This document shows positions 8,692 through 17,563 of a stretch of 64,000 nt of DNA, piece by piece. Position 1 is the stretch's first letter. Each line of letters starts with the position of its first letter. A program made the translations under genes and the position numbers. The stretch is taken from NCBI GenBank assembly GCA_025057575.1, contig JANXBO010000005.1:20618-84617 (forward strand). The letters run 5' to 3'. The notes beneath the pieces were generated by a model. It was not told the DNA's origin. It was given only the letters and a program-made list of their open reading frames with translations, and did not search any database. The stretch is from Candidatus Caldisaccharidevorator malaysiensis (GTDB lineage Bacteria; Armatimonadota; Fervidibacteria; Fervidibacterales; Fervidibacteraceae).

Positions 8692-9882
8692 TTAGAAAGT
8701 GGTGCGCTTAGTTTCCATTGCGAAATACAGAAAATGAAGTCTGTTGCGGAAGCGATAAGAACCCCGACCGCCCTCAGTATCAGGAATAATAACTCCTAAT
8801 TGCTGCATCCTTCGCAGGAAATTGTCAAAGACATCTCGTGCCTCTGGGTCCAAACGCCGAAGCAGTTCTGCTCTCTGAAAAGCCAGGTTTCTTGCGTTGC
8901 CCGTCAGCACCTGCAGGATTTTGCGATAGCGGGGGCTTCTTATAGCATTGTAAACCTGTGGCTCTAAATACTTTCGTCCAACAATTTCTGCCGCTTGGAA
9001 GATGCCTTCCCTGGCATCACGATGGTCAATGGTTCCGTCTCTATCCATTCGGAATACTGCGTCACCTATCTCGTGAGCTAAAGCAGGATGTCCCCCGGCA
9101 AAATCCACCATCTCAGTCAGAGCATCGTCCATAACGGTCATTTTCACCCGGTCAAAAGCGCTGCGGAAAAACTCGCCACACTCGTTCTGGCTCCACAGAG
9201 GGATATCCAGTGGAAATAGGACTCTGGCCAAAGATTCATTGTTTTGAATGAGAGCCAATCGCAGGTCTTGGAGACCGACTAAGATTAGGGTAAAAGGAAT
9301 CCTTGTCATTGCCGTCTCGTCGGCGACACTTCTGAGCCAGTCGGCAAATGTCTTAGTCCTTGCTAAGCCGTTAATATCATCCCAAACCAAAAGCAAGCCT
9401 CTTGCTTCGTCTCGCAAGGAGTTGAAAAGTTGTTTTAAGGTTTGAGAAAAATTAACCGTAGCGCTTTGCAGCACATCGGAAGGTGGTGTAAATTCTATAG
9501 TGACCCCAAGTAACCCAACTTGACGGATGTGAGCACGCAGCATCTGTCGCAGTCGTTTATGCCAGGGTTTACCATCGCTCTCCTGGATCAGCCGGGCGAT
9601 GCTCCGGCGCACTGCCTCGCTGATATCCTGAACACCTCCAAGGTGAGTGTATGACCCAACCACCTTTAGGTCCCTTTCCACATACCAGCGAACGAACTGA
9701 GCAAGTGAAGTCTTGCCAATACCCCTTTCGCCCCCCACAAACACCATCTCAAGTCGTCCCGATAGCGTTTGCCGGATTCGGCTAACGAGATGTTGCACCT
9801 GCTCCTCGCGACCGACAAAAAATTCCGGGGAAATCGGTTGACCCGGTACGAAGGGGCTGTAATCCTTTTCCATAGGTGTCAC
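8692..9882 (-). CDS. AAA ATPase of the Orc1/Cdc6-like or STAND-like type
   Basis: A 396-residue ATPase. It has FVGREEQ near residue 22, Walker A GGERGIGKTS at about residue 50, a Walker-B-like LLLVWDD at about residue 165, and a C-terminal winged-helix-like region (LLRRLDPEARDVFDNFL then RFRNRLHFLYFAME). The layout resembles the ATP-binding proteins annotated as archaeal-type ATPase or AAA_16/Orc1-like, often signalling or regulatory proteins, but the substrate is unknown. Start GTG 9882 is chosen because GAGGTG precedes it by 5 bases; ATG 9873 is also in frame. There is no obvious partner gene: thrC converges on it and the gene behind it encodes the macroglobulin. Confidence 0.75.
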   Translation of the reverse strand: MTPMEKDYSPFVPGQPISPEFFVGREEQVQHLVSRIRQTLSGRLEMVFVGGERGIGKTSLAQFVRWYVERDLKVVGSYTHLGGVQDISEAVRRSIARLIQESDGKPWHKRLRQMLRAHIRQVGLLGVTIEFTPPSDVLQSATVNFSQTLKQLFNSLRDEARGLLLVWDDINGLARTKTFADWLRSVADETAMTRIPFTLILVGLQDLRLALIQNNESLARVLFPLDIPLWSQNECGEFFRSAFDRVKMTVMDDALTEMVDFAGGHPALAHEIGDAVFRMDRDGTIDHRDAREGIFQAAEIVGRKYLEPQVYNAIRSPRYRKILQVLTGNARNLAFQRAELLRRLDPEARDVFDNFLRRMQQLGVIIPDTEGGRGSYRFRNRLHFLYFAMETKRTTF

Positions 9883-10253
9883 ATCAACACCTCACAAATG
9901 GCTTTTTTCCACCTGATCGGTTGTTAATAGTCGCTCTTGTGGATCGGTCCGACAGGAAGCACGACGCTCTAATTGTTGACAGCGATGACCAGGTAACGAC
10001 AGCCCCCGTCCTTCGCTTCTGTCGTGGCTCCTTAGGAGTGGCTATTTTGGCAATCATTATCTCATCCCGCCGAACGAATCCTCAAGGAATCATATCATCT
10101 TTCGCCACCTGGTGCTGGCTACGGAGAACGGTCGCTGACCGGCTGGCGGCACCCGAGCCAGCGAGAACCTCTGGTACTGATAAGTGGTAAGAGGACCAGG
10201 ATCCTATTTGCTGAGCGATGCGGTTCCTTGCGATTGCCTCCCCGAATGCTCTC
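9883..10253. other. Intergenic stretch without a convincing gene
   Basis: About 370 bases between two minus-strand genes. A 104-codon open frame on the plus strand (9876-10190) has no ribosome site and an unconvincing composition. A hairpin GCTGGC (10142-10147) / GCCAGC (10157-10162) lies about 90 bases downstream of the macroglobulin stop, but no T-run follows on the minus strand. I see nothing else. Confidence 0.4.
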
Positions 10254-13200
10254 TTAAGTTCCGGCTGCCCATCGGGATCGCACGAGGAAGGGGCGGGACT
10301 GAGTTTTTCGTGTAGGTTCGTAATAGGGATAGGCAGTGGAGGGGGCGGTTTTGGCGCGAACGGGATAGCGAGCCCTTAAGCGAAACTCCCAGGTGATGGT
10401 TGCTTTTGCCCCGATTTCCTCAATGTAGAAGATGATCTGGCGGTGGGTCCTTTCATAGCGTTGAATCTTTTTCTGCTCTACCAGAGCCGACAGGTCTTCG
10501 GTGACCGGATCAAATCCTGGTGGAAGTCCGATATCTACCAGGACCATTTTTGCTGCGGCAGGCGTTCGGTTGGTCAACCGCACTTGACAGATGACCGTTT
10601 CTTTTGTCAAGACTTCCGTTCGGTCGTAGCGGACGGAAATGTCAAGGGGTTCCTCTTCTGGGGGTGGCACCAATGCCCAGGGTAGGTAAAACCGTGCGAC
10701 CGCCTGGAATAGAAAACTTCCCTTGCCCTTGAATTCCAGGGTCACTTCATTGGCTCCCTCTCGGGTCGCCGATTGGGCATCGGCTTGTAAGAGCATATCG
10801 CCGGTCTTTTCGTTCAACTGCCATTGCGCGACCGGCTGACCGTTCACCAAGACCTTTAGATCGCCGATCGTGCCTTTGCCAGTAGCAGCGGCGAGGAAGG
10901 CTTTCAGAGACCAGATCGTTGCTTGAGTGGTCTGCCAGGTCCCGAAATTGTCTTTCCTTCGGATGAGATAGGTCAGTGCCTTCGTTGCCAGATGCAGGTG
11001 CCGCCCGTGTCGCAACAGACCGAAAGCCGCCAGACCGGTCGTTTCCAAGTCGCCCGTTTCACCGGCACCGTAGAAAGGTGTGGTCTCCTTTGTCACCCAG
11101 AAGGCTTCCTCTTCGGTCTGCTTGGCGAGGTTGACCAGCCTTTCCGCTGCCCAATCGGCAAGTTCCTTGGCACTTTCCTTCTTGTCCAGTTCGTAGGCAC
11201 CGGCGGCAGCGTTCAGAAGGACCGCCAAAGCGTAGGGATCCTGGGCTCCCTTTCGTTCTCTTGACAGGAAGGAAAGGGACTGACCGATTGCTGGAGCCCA
11301 GTTCGTGGACTGACCAAACTGCTTGGCTGCGGAACTGAGAGCCCAAGCAATGTAGGCGGTCGTTCGCAAAATGTCGCTCTGCCGGTTGATCGCCCCTTCG
11401 GCGATCCCGTGCCGGTCGGGCTCCCAGGAACCGTCTTTCTTCTGCTGACTAATGAGCCACTGTCCCGTTCGGGCGATCAGATTCTCGTCCACATTGTGGA
11501 CCCGACCCATATCGGAAAACTGAAGGAGCCCGTAGGCAGTTAAGACTTTGTGAGCCGGGGGGTCCCCAAACCAACTGAACCCGCCACCCGGAACTTCAAA
11601 AGTCAAAAGCCTCTGGTAACCGATGGTAATGAAATGGCGGGCTTTCATCTCGGTCTCGGGCTGTGCCTGACCGGTCTTTCTTAGGTAGTCCAAGATCAGG
11701 ACATTGGGGTAGGTCACGCTACTGGTCTGCTCAAAGCAACCGAAGGGCATCCGGAGAAGATTTTCCAGACCGTCCATTACCTGAGAAAAAGCACCGGGGT
11801 AAACCTTCACCCAGATGCGGCTGGCACCGTCAATGGCAGCGTCGGGAACCTTCAAGGTCACTCTCTTGACGACGGACTTTTGGTCTTCCGCCACCATCTG
11901 ATCACTCACGCTGCTCATTATCTCTTTGCCGTCCGGGACCACTTCAATGGTCCTCTTGACGGCATCGCTCATCACTTCTCCGTAAGCGAAGAGGGTCAGC
12001 GGATAGTGCCCGTGGCGAGACGCCTTGATCCGGAAGGAGACAGAGGAAACCTCGTTGGGTTCCAGGGACACAACGGGCTGGGCAGCGCTCAACAGGTCCA
12101 GCCCTTGAGGCACTTCCAATTTCAGGCGGACCCTTTGGGGCTTTGCCAGATAGTTGTAAAGGGCAGCAGGGATTTCCACCTCGTCGCCCTCAGTCAGCAC
12201 CCTCGGCAAGTCCAGATCTACAAAGAAATCCTGAAAGACCCGGATGGGAGCGGTCGTGCTGCCGAGGAGCCCGGACCGGCTATTGGCGGTGGCGGTCAGC
12301 CTCCAGGTGGTAATGGAGTCGGCAAGAGCCACCTTCATTGTTGCCCGCCCGTCCCGATCGGTTATCAATTGAGGGATGACCAGAAGGGTTTCGGGAAAGA
12401 ACTGGCGGATGCGAACGGGTTGAGCACCGGGACCTTGTTCACCCGCAACGGCTGTCGCTTCTGCCAACGCAATTCCAGGTGGTCCCGCTGCGCCTACCTG
12501 TCCCACAGGACCCAGGGGGGCAACCCGCCGGGCGAAGACCGGACCGTCGGCAAAAATGGCGTCGTGAAGACGCCAGACTTCAACCGGAACTCCCCGCCGG
12601 ACGAAGGCGACCCAATCGTCGTCGCTGCCCCTCTTCCTGTCTATTCCGCCGCTGATCAGGCGAAATCCCTCTCCCCAATGGGAGCCCATCATTTCAATCC
12701 CATAAGGGATTCCTAAGGGATCACGAATATCAGCCGGAGAAAGAAGTCTCGCCCTCACCAGTTCCGGTAGAGGATCGGTTGCACCAGGGTAATGACCCTT
12801 CAGTCTCCGGTAAGTCTCAAAAGCCTTTCGGATTTTATTTGCTGCCGTCCCCAAATGCTCTTGCCAGACCTGCTGGACCTTCTGCAACTTCTCCTGGTAG
12901 GTGCTGGCGCGCAAAGAGTAAGAGGGCTCTGGTGCCATCGCCGCTAAGAGGACCTGAGCCGCTCTCTGGACGGCGGGGGCGGGTTCGGTCTCCCGTCTCA
13001 ACAGGATGGGTCTGAGTTCCCAACCGTGCACTTCATAGCGGGGTTTCAGAAGTTCTTCCTCAAGAAGAAAGTAGAGTCTCTCCAGCCCAGGCTGCGCCTC
13101 TGCCAGAGCGAAGAGGCTTTCGTCAACGATTTGAAAACCGATGGCAGCCCGGACGGGTTTGCCCTTCTGATCCTTCACCTGAAAAGACAGGCTGGCTTCC

Positions 13201-15026
13201 TCGCCGGGACGATATTGATTTTTGTCCGTTTGGACCGTTATCTGAAGCGAGTCGGCAGGTTCAACGATAACCAGTTTCGTGTCCCGAATGAAATCCCCTT
13301 CGGGAGTAATCCGATAAGCGTGCAAAAGAAGGGTCCCCACCATATCAGGCGTCACCGTGATGCTGAGGGAACCCCTTCCCCCCTGAAGGTCAATGGTTCT
13401 GGTTAGGATCGTCTGCCGATTCACGATAGCGTCCAGGAAGACGGGCTGGTTGTTCCCTTTGGCGGATCGGGCGAGGATTTGGCAGTTGATCGTGTCACCG
13501 ACTTTGGCGACTGCTTTATCCAGACGAAGAAGCACCTGGTCCGGTTGTGCTGACAGTGGAAGGTTCCTCTCGTATTTGGCAACGGACCCTTTATCGTCCA
13601 CCGCTTGACCTCGGATCGTCAGGCTGGGACCCCAATCACCTTCCCCAAAACCCGGACGGACGCGGATAGCGACTTGTCTTCTCCTCCCGAAAGGCGGAGC
13701 GCCCCCTCCGGCATCAACGATTGCCGACGCTGGGATCGTGACCGTTACTTCCCCGATGCCCGTTTTGTCCGTCTGCCCCTTTCCTCGGAAGACCTCTTTG
13801 GTGCCGTCCAACCCGAAGATCGTTAGGTCAAACCGGCACGAAGCGGGTGATCCGTCGGGATAAGTGGTGACGACGAAAAGCCTCATTGGAATCTGCGGCT
13901 TCAGACTCCGGCTCTCAGGGACGACCGCCACCTCAATGGGCTGAGAACTGACAGGGAGAGTGATGACCGATCGCTCCTCCTGCTTGGCACTATCGGTGAC
14001 GGTCACTTCCAGTTTCACCAGAGCCTTCCCTCCCTCAAGGGGAAGACCGACCAGCGTCTCTGGAAGGCGCGTCTCAAAGGTCCAAAACCCTTTGTCGTCC
14101 AGTCGTCCCTTCAACTCGCCAATGGGATGCCAACCGGCGGCAAAAGTCGCCAGAGCAACTTCAACGGTCCCTTTGGCGACGGGCTTGCCGAAAAAGTAAT
14201 CCGCTTGGACCCGACCCGATATCGTCTGTCCCGGTAAGTAATAGGTCTTATCTGTTTCCACCTTGACCTGAAACTTGGGAAGGACATAGCGCTGAACATT
14301 AAAAGTCTTTTCGGCTGAAGCGATGGGCGACGGGCTCTTTTGATCCAAGGACGGGATCACTGCCGTCACCCGGTAGGTCCCTAAGGTGACCTCGTCGGCG
14401 AGGGGAAACGCTCCGGCGGCAATTCCAAAATCGGAAGTCGTTGCCTCTTCCTTCAGGACCTTGTTTCCTTTCGGGTCATAAATCTCAAAAATGATCTTTC
14501 TGCCAGCCAGTGCCGACTGGTTCGCACGGGACAGGGCTAACGCCCTTATGTGGACGGTCTGTCCGGGCTGATAGAGAGGCTTATCGGTCGTCAAAAGAAT
14601 CTGTCCTGCTTCCACAACCTGAATCTCTCTTGAGAACTCTTCTTTCCCCCGAGGCGTGTTGGCTTCAACGATCAGGCGGTAGGAACCCACCTTTTCGGGG
14701 ACCTTCCAAGACGCTGACAGGGATCCCGACCGATCGGTTGATCCTTCAAAAAGGAGATCGATCTTGCCGAGGCGCTCTAAGCGGATGGAAACTTGGGCAG
14801 GAAGGGGCGACTGGGAAAGACGGTCCAGACAGGCGAGGCGAAAGGAAACTCTGCTTCCCGCCAGCCATCGGTCCTGACCGATCACTTGAAGGTCTATTGG
14901 GGACGGGACGAAGGGGGACTGTTCAGTTTGTCGGGACCACTTCTGAGCGCTGAGAGCCGTCAGCAAAAGAGCCAAAAGGGGAAGTCCACAGAGCACTGCT
15001 GTTCGTTGGAAAGTCATCATCGTCAC
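10254..15026 (-). CDS. Alpha-2-macroglobulin-like protein with thioester motif and an inserted GspG-like domain
   Basis: A 1590-residue secreted or periplasmic protein with N-terminal signal segment VLCGLPLLALLLTALSA. A series of macroglobulin (MG) beta domains follows, recognisable by repeated TDKPLYQPGQTVHIR and DKNQYRPGEEASL patterns. The thioester motif is GCFEQ near residue 1095 (Cys-X-X-Gln intact), followed by the alpha-alpha toroid (GGGFSWFG and similar) and a C-terminal receptor-like domain. Bacterial relatives are thought to trap invading proteases. Residues about 730-802, between the last N-terminal MG domain (VDESLFALAE) and the MG7-like segment (RQFFPETLLVIP), look like a type II secretion major pseudopilin (GspG) domain: YRRLKGHYPG, DPLGIPY, GGIDRKRGSDDDW. 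No penicillin-binding protein 1C gene, a frequent neighbour, is seen. Confidence 0.9.
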   Translation of the reverse strand: MTMMTFQRTAVLCGLPLLALLLTALSAQKWSRQTEQSPFVPSPIDLQVIGQDRWLAGSRVSFRLACLDRLSQSPLPAQVSIRLERLGKIDLLFEGSTDRSGSLSASWKVPEKVGSYRLIVEANTPRGKEEFSREIQVVEAGQILLTTDKPLYQPGQTVHIRALALSRANQSALAGRKIIFEIYDPKGNKVLKEEATTSDFGIAAGAFPLADEVTLGTYRVTAVIPSLDQKSPSPIASAEKTFNVQRYVLPKFQVKVETDKTYYLPGQTISGRVQADYFFGKPVAKGTVEVALATFAAGWHPIGELKGRLDDKGFWTFETRLPETLVGLPLEGGKALVKLEVTVTDSAKQEERSVITLPVSSQPIEVAVVPESRSLKPQIPMRLFVVTTYPDGSPASCRFDLTIFGLDGTKEVFRGKGQTDKTGIGEVTVTIPASAIVDAGGGAPPFGRRRQVAIRVRPGFGEGDWGPSLTIRGQAVDDKGSVAKYERNLPLSAQPDQVLLRLDKAVAKVGDTINCQILARSAKGNNQPVFLDAIVNRQTILTRTIDLQGGRGSLSITVTPDMVGTLLLHAYRITPEGDFIRDTKLVIVEPADSLQITVQTDKNQYRPGEEASLSFQVKDQKGKPVRAAIGFQIVDESLFALAEAQPGLERLYFLLEEELLKPRYEVHGWELRPILLRRETEPAPAVQRAAQVLLAAMAPEPSYSLRASTYQEKLQKVQQVWQEHLGTAANKIRKAFETYRRLKGHYPGATDPLPELVRARLLSPADIRDPLGIPYGIEMMGSHWGEGFRLISGGIDRKRGSDDDWVAFVRRGVPVEVWRLHDAIFADGPVFARRVAPLGPVGQVGAAGPPGIALAEATAVAGEQGPGAQPVRIRQFFPETLLVIPQLITDRDGRATMKVALADSITTWRLTATANSRSGLLGSTTAPIRVFQDFFVDLDLPRVLTEGDEVEIPAALYNYLAKPQRVRLKLEVPQGLDLLSAAQPVVSLEPNEVSSVSFRIKASRHGHYPLTLFAYGEVMSDAVKRTIEVVPDGKEIMSSVSDQMVAEDQKSVVKRVTLKVPDAAIDGASRIWVKVYPGAFSQVMDGLENLLRMPFGCFEQTSSVTYPNVLILDYLRKTGQAQPETEMKARHFITIGYQRLLTFEVPGGGFSWFGDPPAHKVLTAYGLLQFSDMGRVHNVDENLIARTGQWLISQQKKDGSWEPDRHGIAEGAINRQSDILRTTAYIAWALSSAAKQFGQSTNWAPAIGQSLSFLSRERKGAQDPYALAVLLNAAAGAYELDKKESAKELADWAAERLVNLAKQTEEEAFWVTKETTPFYGAGETGDLETTGLAAFGLLRHGRHLHLATKALTYLIRRKDNFGTWQTTQATIWSLKAFLAAATGKGTIGDLKVLVNGQPVAQWQLNEKTGDMLLQADAQSATREGANEVTLEFKGKGSFLFQAVARFYLPWALVPPPEEEPLDISVRYDRTEVLTKETVICQVRLTNRTPAAAKMVLVDIGLPPGFDPVTEDLSALVEQKKIQRYERTHRQIIFYIEEIGAKATITWEFRLRARYPVRAKTAPSTAYPYYEPTRKTQSRPFLVRSRWAAGT

Positions 15027-15299
15027 CTCTCTCGCTTCTTTGGACGGAACGAGGACCTACCTTTGTTCCCTTTTGGCACAATAAAATTTTTTGGGAAAAA
15101 TAGAAACGGGGGGCAAGACGCAGCTCTCATCTTAGGAGACGAATAGGAGGATTCCGTGAATCTGGTTTTTTGTGAAGGCTGAACCAGTAGACCAAAGCAC
15201 GGTGTCCGGGGGCGGAGATGAGACCCGGAAAAAGGGTCTTTACAAAAGGGCTGAACGATGCTAATGATGAAATGTTTCATTCTAACAGGAGGGGTTGAG
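15027..15299. promoter_or_regulatory. Divergent control region with two mutually exclusive hairpins before the prepilin gene
   Basis: This 273-base region separates the macroglobulin gene (-) from the first prepilin (+). Two stems share bases: CCGGG 15206-15210 with CCCGG 15224-15228, and AGACCC 15221-15226 with GGGTCT 15234-15239. They cannot form together, an arrangement seen in attenuators and riboswitches. I compared the area by eye with the cyclic-di-GMP (GEMM) and cobalamin consensus and found no convincing match. The strong ribosome site AGGAGGGG at 15287-15294 belongs to the prepilin. Confidence 0.3.
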
Positions 15300-16151
15300 A
15301 TGAGAGATTGTCATCGGCGAGTTGTTGACGGTCGTGGGTTCACTCTCATTGAGCTTCTGGTGGTGATCGCTATCATCGCCATTTTGGCTGCGATTCTGTT
15401 CCCCGTGTTCAGCCAGGCACGGGAGAAGGCTCGGTCGGCATCCTGCTTGTCTAACGGGAAGAACATTGGCACGGCAATGAGTATGTATATGGGGGATTAC
15501 GACGAAGTCGTTTATGCCTGGGTGACTCGCGCACCGGGCAATCCCCGGACTGGTCCCAACTGCCCTGCCGATCCGGAGAACTGCCGGACCAATGTGGTGG
15601 TCTGGACCCAGCAGTTCCAGCCCTATCTAAGAAACAAGCAGGTCCTCTACTGTCCGTCCTTCAACGAGGAGGTTCTCAAGAACAATGCGGCTCATCCTAA
15701 TTGCGACGGAGCGGGAATAATTCCCTGGTTCCCGGCTTTCTACTACTATTCTCACTACGGGGTTGCCCACTCCGCCATTTTTGGTGAATGCACGACCACC
15801 TATCCCAGAAACGCTTTTCCAGGGAACGCCGTTGACTTTAGTCCACCTGTGCGGACCCTGGCTGCCATTCGCCGACCATCAGAAATCGCCATTTTGCAAG
15901 ACAACTTCACGGCGCAAATCAATCAGGCGGCTTTTGGCATTCCCTATGTGATTGGAACCGCCTTTGGTTGCGAATGCGGCTGGGAAGGCGTTGGCGAAAG
16001 CCGGCATCATAGGGGATGCAACTACATCTTTTTGGATGGTCATGCCAAGTTGATCCAGGGCAATGTAGAAAGAACCCCGCAGATCTCCTGCCCAGGCGCC
16101 TTTGGGGTGCCCGATTGCGTCTGTGCTGCTTATACGACTTACGACTACTAA
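15300..16151 (+). CDS. Type IV prepilin-like protein with H-X9-DG C-terminal motif (first copy)
   Basis: A 283-residue protein starting at ATG 15300, 5 bases after AGGAGGGG; an upstream in-frame ATG at 15258 has no ribosome site. The class III signal [13 protein letters not shown] is followed by [16 protein letters not shown], so prepilin peptidase would cut after Gly. Then come [12 protein letters not shown] and a globular domain rich in Cys and aromatics, ending with [13 protein letters not shown], an H-X9-DG motif. Proteins of this type occur in large paralogous sets in Armatimonadota and Planctomycetota and are probably surface or periplasmic pseudopilins; their substrate is unknown. A 51-base segment is identical to the second prepilin gene. 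Confidence 0.9.
   Translation: MRDCHRRVVDGRGFTLIELLVVIAIIAILAAILFPVFSQAREKARSASCLSNGKNIGTAMSMYMGDYDEVVYAWVTRAPGNPRTGPNCPADPENCRTNVVVWTQQFQPYLRNKQVLYCPSFNEEVLKNNAAHPNCDGAGIIPWFPAFYYYSHYGVAHSAIFGECTTTYPRNAFPGNAVDFSPPVRTLAAIRRPSEIAILQDNFTAQINQAAFGIPYVIGTAFGCECGWEGVGESRHHRGCNYIFLDGHAKLIQGNVERTPQISCPGAFGVPDCVCAAYTTYDY
15338..15388 (+). repeat. 51-bp exact repeat, copy 1 (prepilin hydrophobic helix)
   Basis: Bases 15338-15388 are identical to 16473-16523. They encode [17 protein letters not shown] in both prepilin genes, while flanking sequence differs at many silent sites. Confidence 0.9.
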
Positions 16152-16167
16152 GAAGGCGGTGGGGTTG

Positions 16168-16317
16168 ATGAAGAAGGCTTGGGTTGGTGTCATTGCCGTC
16201 GTCATCATTATCCTCTGCGTGGGTTACCTGGTCAAGACCTTTGTCCTTCCGCCACCGCAGCCCCCTGCCGATCCAAACGCTCCAAGGGCAGGACACGCAG
16301 CGCCCTTGCTTGAGTGA
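16168..16317 (+). CDS. Small single-helix membrane protein with proline-rich tail (first copy)
   Basis: 49 residues: MKKAW, then a hydrophobic helix GVIAVVIIILCVGYLV, then a tail PPPQPPADPNAPRAG. ATG 16168 is preceded by AAGGCGGTGGGG and lies 16 bases after the stop of the prepilin gene, so the two are probably co-transcribed. The N-in/C-out topology predicted from the two lysines would put the tail outside the membrane. A similar gene (17342-17563) follows the second prepilin. I do not know a named family. It is short enough to be missed by many gene finders. Confidence 0.7.
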   Translation: MKKAWVGVIAVVIIILCVGYLVKTFVLPPPQPPADPNAPRAGHAAPLLE

Positions 16318-16431
16318 TGGATGACCGCGCGCAGTTTCCGATTGTCTGCTAACCCGCAGAGCAGTTGTAAGAAGGAAGTTTTGTTATTTTCGAAAAAGGA
16401 ATTAACTCAGGCGAAAGGAGGGGACACCGTA

Positions 16432-17322
16432 ATGGATGCAGTGCCGCGTCGCAAAAGCCGGTTTCTGTCCGCGTTCACTCTCATTGAGCTTCTGGTGGTG
16501 ATCGCTATCATCGCCATTTTGGCGTCTATTCTGTTTCCGGTCTTCAGCCAGGCTCGGGAGAAGGCTCGTCAGTCTACCTGCACCAGTAACTTTCGCAATG
16601 TCAGCATGGCGATATCGCAATATTCTCAGGATTACGACGAACTTTTCCCGATGACTCGTCTTTTTCCGACAATCTCAGGGCATTCTTATGTGACGTCTCC
16701 ACCGGACGCCAGACCGACCTCAGCGTTTATCATTGGTTTGCGGAGCACTTACTGGGTCAACAGCACCCAGCCGTATCTGCGAAACTACGATTTGCACCGG
16801 TGTCCTTCCGCGGTTCCAACCGACTACTTTGGAATTGCTGGTCAAGTCGTTGCCGGAAGACTGTTCGCTTACAGTTACTTCTTCAATCGCCTTCTGGCGG
16901 TGTATCACCAAGCGGGCATAATGAACCCGACAAAGGTCATTGCGGTGTGGGAAGCGGCAGGCAATATGGCGATTCAGGTGACGGCAGGACACTCCCCGGC
17001 GATTGTTGACCCACCGGACAATGACCCAGCGACCTTCCCCAATGTTTACAGACCGGAGCCACCCTGCCCGCCTGGCACCACTTCGTGGATGTATAGCATC
17101 TCGTGGGACCACACTGCGCCTTCGGGGGTTCAGTGGCGACCCAATCTCCAGGTTCATACAGGCGGGACCGTCTATTCCTACGGGGACGGTCACGTTAAGT
17201 GGCAGCGCAACCCCGGACACTGGGATCAGTCGCCGTGGGCAAGCCTGACCGCCGTTGGGTCTGCAGAAAGTTACTGGTGGAGCGGATGCGCCCCTTATTT
17301 GTTCCGACCAGTCGTTCAGTAA
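16432..17322 (+). CDS. Type IV prepilin-like protein with H-X9-DG C-terminal motif (second copy)
   Basis: A 296-residue paralogue of the gene at 15300. ATG 16432 is preceded by AAAGGAGGGG with 8 bases spacing; the frame is open further upstream to ATG 16321 but without a ribosome site. The helix [16 protein letters not shown] is intact, but the residue before the cut is Ala (RFLSA/FTLIE) instead of the normally required Gly. The C-terminal domain ends with HTGGTVYSYGDGH, again H-X9-DG. It follows the small membrane protein after a 114-base gap and is itself followed by a second small membrane protein. Confidence 0.9.
   Translation: MDAVPRRKSRFLSAFTLIELLVVIAIIAILASILFPVFSQAREKARQSTCTSNFRNVSMAISQYSQDYDELFPMTRLFPTISGHSYVTSPPDARPTSAFIIGLRSTYWVNSTQPYLRNYDLHRCPSAVPTDYFGIAGQVVAGRLFAYSYFFNRLLAVYHQAGIMNPTKVIAVWEAAGNMAIQVTAGHSPAIVDPPDNDPATFPNVYRPEPPCPPGTTSWMYSISWDHTAPSGVQWRPNLQVHTGGTVYSYGDGHVKWQRNPGHWDQSPWASLTAVGSAESYWWSGCAPYLFRPVVQ
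16473..16523 (+). repeat. 51-bp exact repeat, copy 2 (prepilin hydrophobic helix)
   Basis: Identical to 15338-15388, including third codon positions. This suggests recent gene conversion or strong purifying selection on this segment. Confidence 0.9.
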
Positions 17323-17341
17323 AGGGATAGAGGTGGTTCCC

Positions 17342-17563
17342 GTGAACAGGACCGTCGTTGCCATTGTGTTGGTGATTGTTGCCGTATTGGCTTTGTTTTG
17401 GGCTTTTCTAGGTCGCCCAAACTACCCAAAGCGGTATGAAGGTGAGATGCCTTCTGGACCAGGTGCTCCCGCGGTGATGGACCGACCAATGGGCGTGGGT
17501 GGGGGCGGTGGCGGTCAGCCGGTAGCGCCTCAGCAACCTCAGGCGGGCACCCAGCCCTTCTGA
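17342..17563 (+). CDS. Small single-helix membrane protein with Gly/Pro/Gln-rich tail (second copy)
   Basis: 73 residues from GTG 17342, which has AGAGGTGG 5 bases upstream. MNRTV is followed by a hydrophobic helix (VAIVLVIVAVLALFWAFLG) and a low-complexity tail with GVGGGGGGQPVAPQQPQAG. The arrangement matches the first small protein: it starts 19 bases after a prepilin stop, with a helix and then a disordered tail. The two tails are not alignable, so homology rests on layout rather than sequence. Confidence 0.6.
   Translation: MNRTVVAIVLVIVAVLALFWAFLGRPNYPKRYEGEMPSGPGAPAVMDRPMGVGGGGGGQPVAPQQPQAGTQPF

Noticed and set aside
9876..10190. 104-codon open frame on the plus strand
   Set aside because: No ribosome site, composition unlike neighbouring proteins, overlaps the start of the ATPase gene, and no recognisable domain.
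15100..15230. Possible GEMM (cyclic-di-GMP) riboswitch before the prepilin gene
   Set aside because: Fragments such as GGGGGGCAAGACGCA recall the consensus, but the conserved loops and the second helix are missing.
15240..15300. Prepilin start at ATG 15258
   Set aside because: No ribosome site is near 15258, whereas ATG 15300 has AGGAGGGG at ideal spacing and gives a typical short class III leader.
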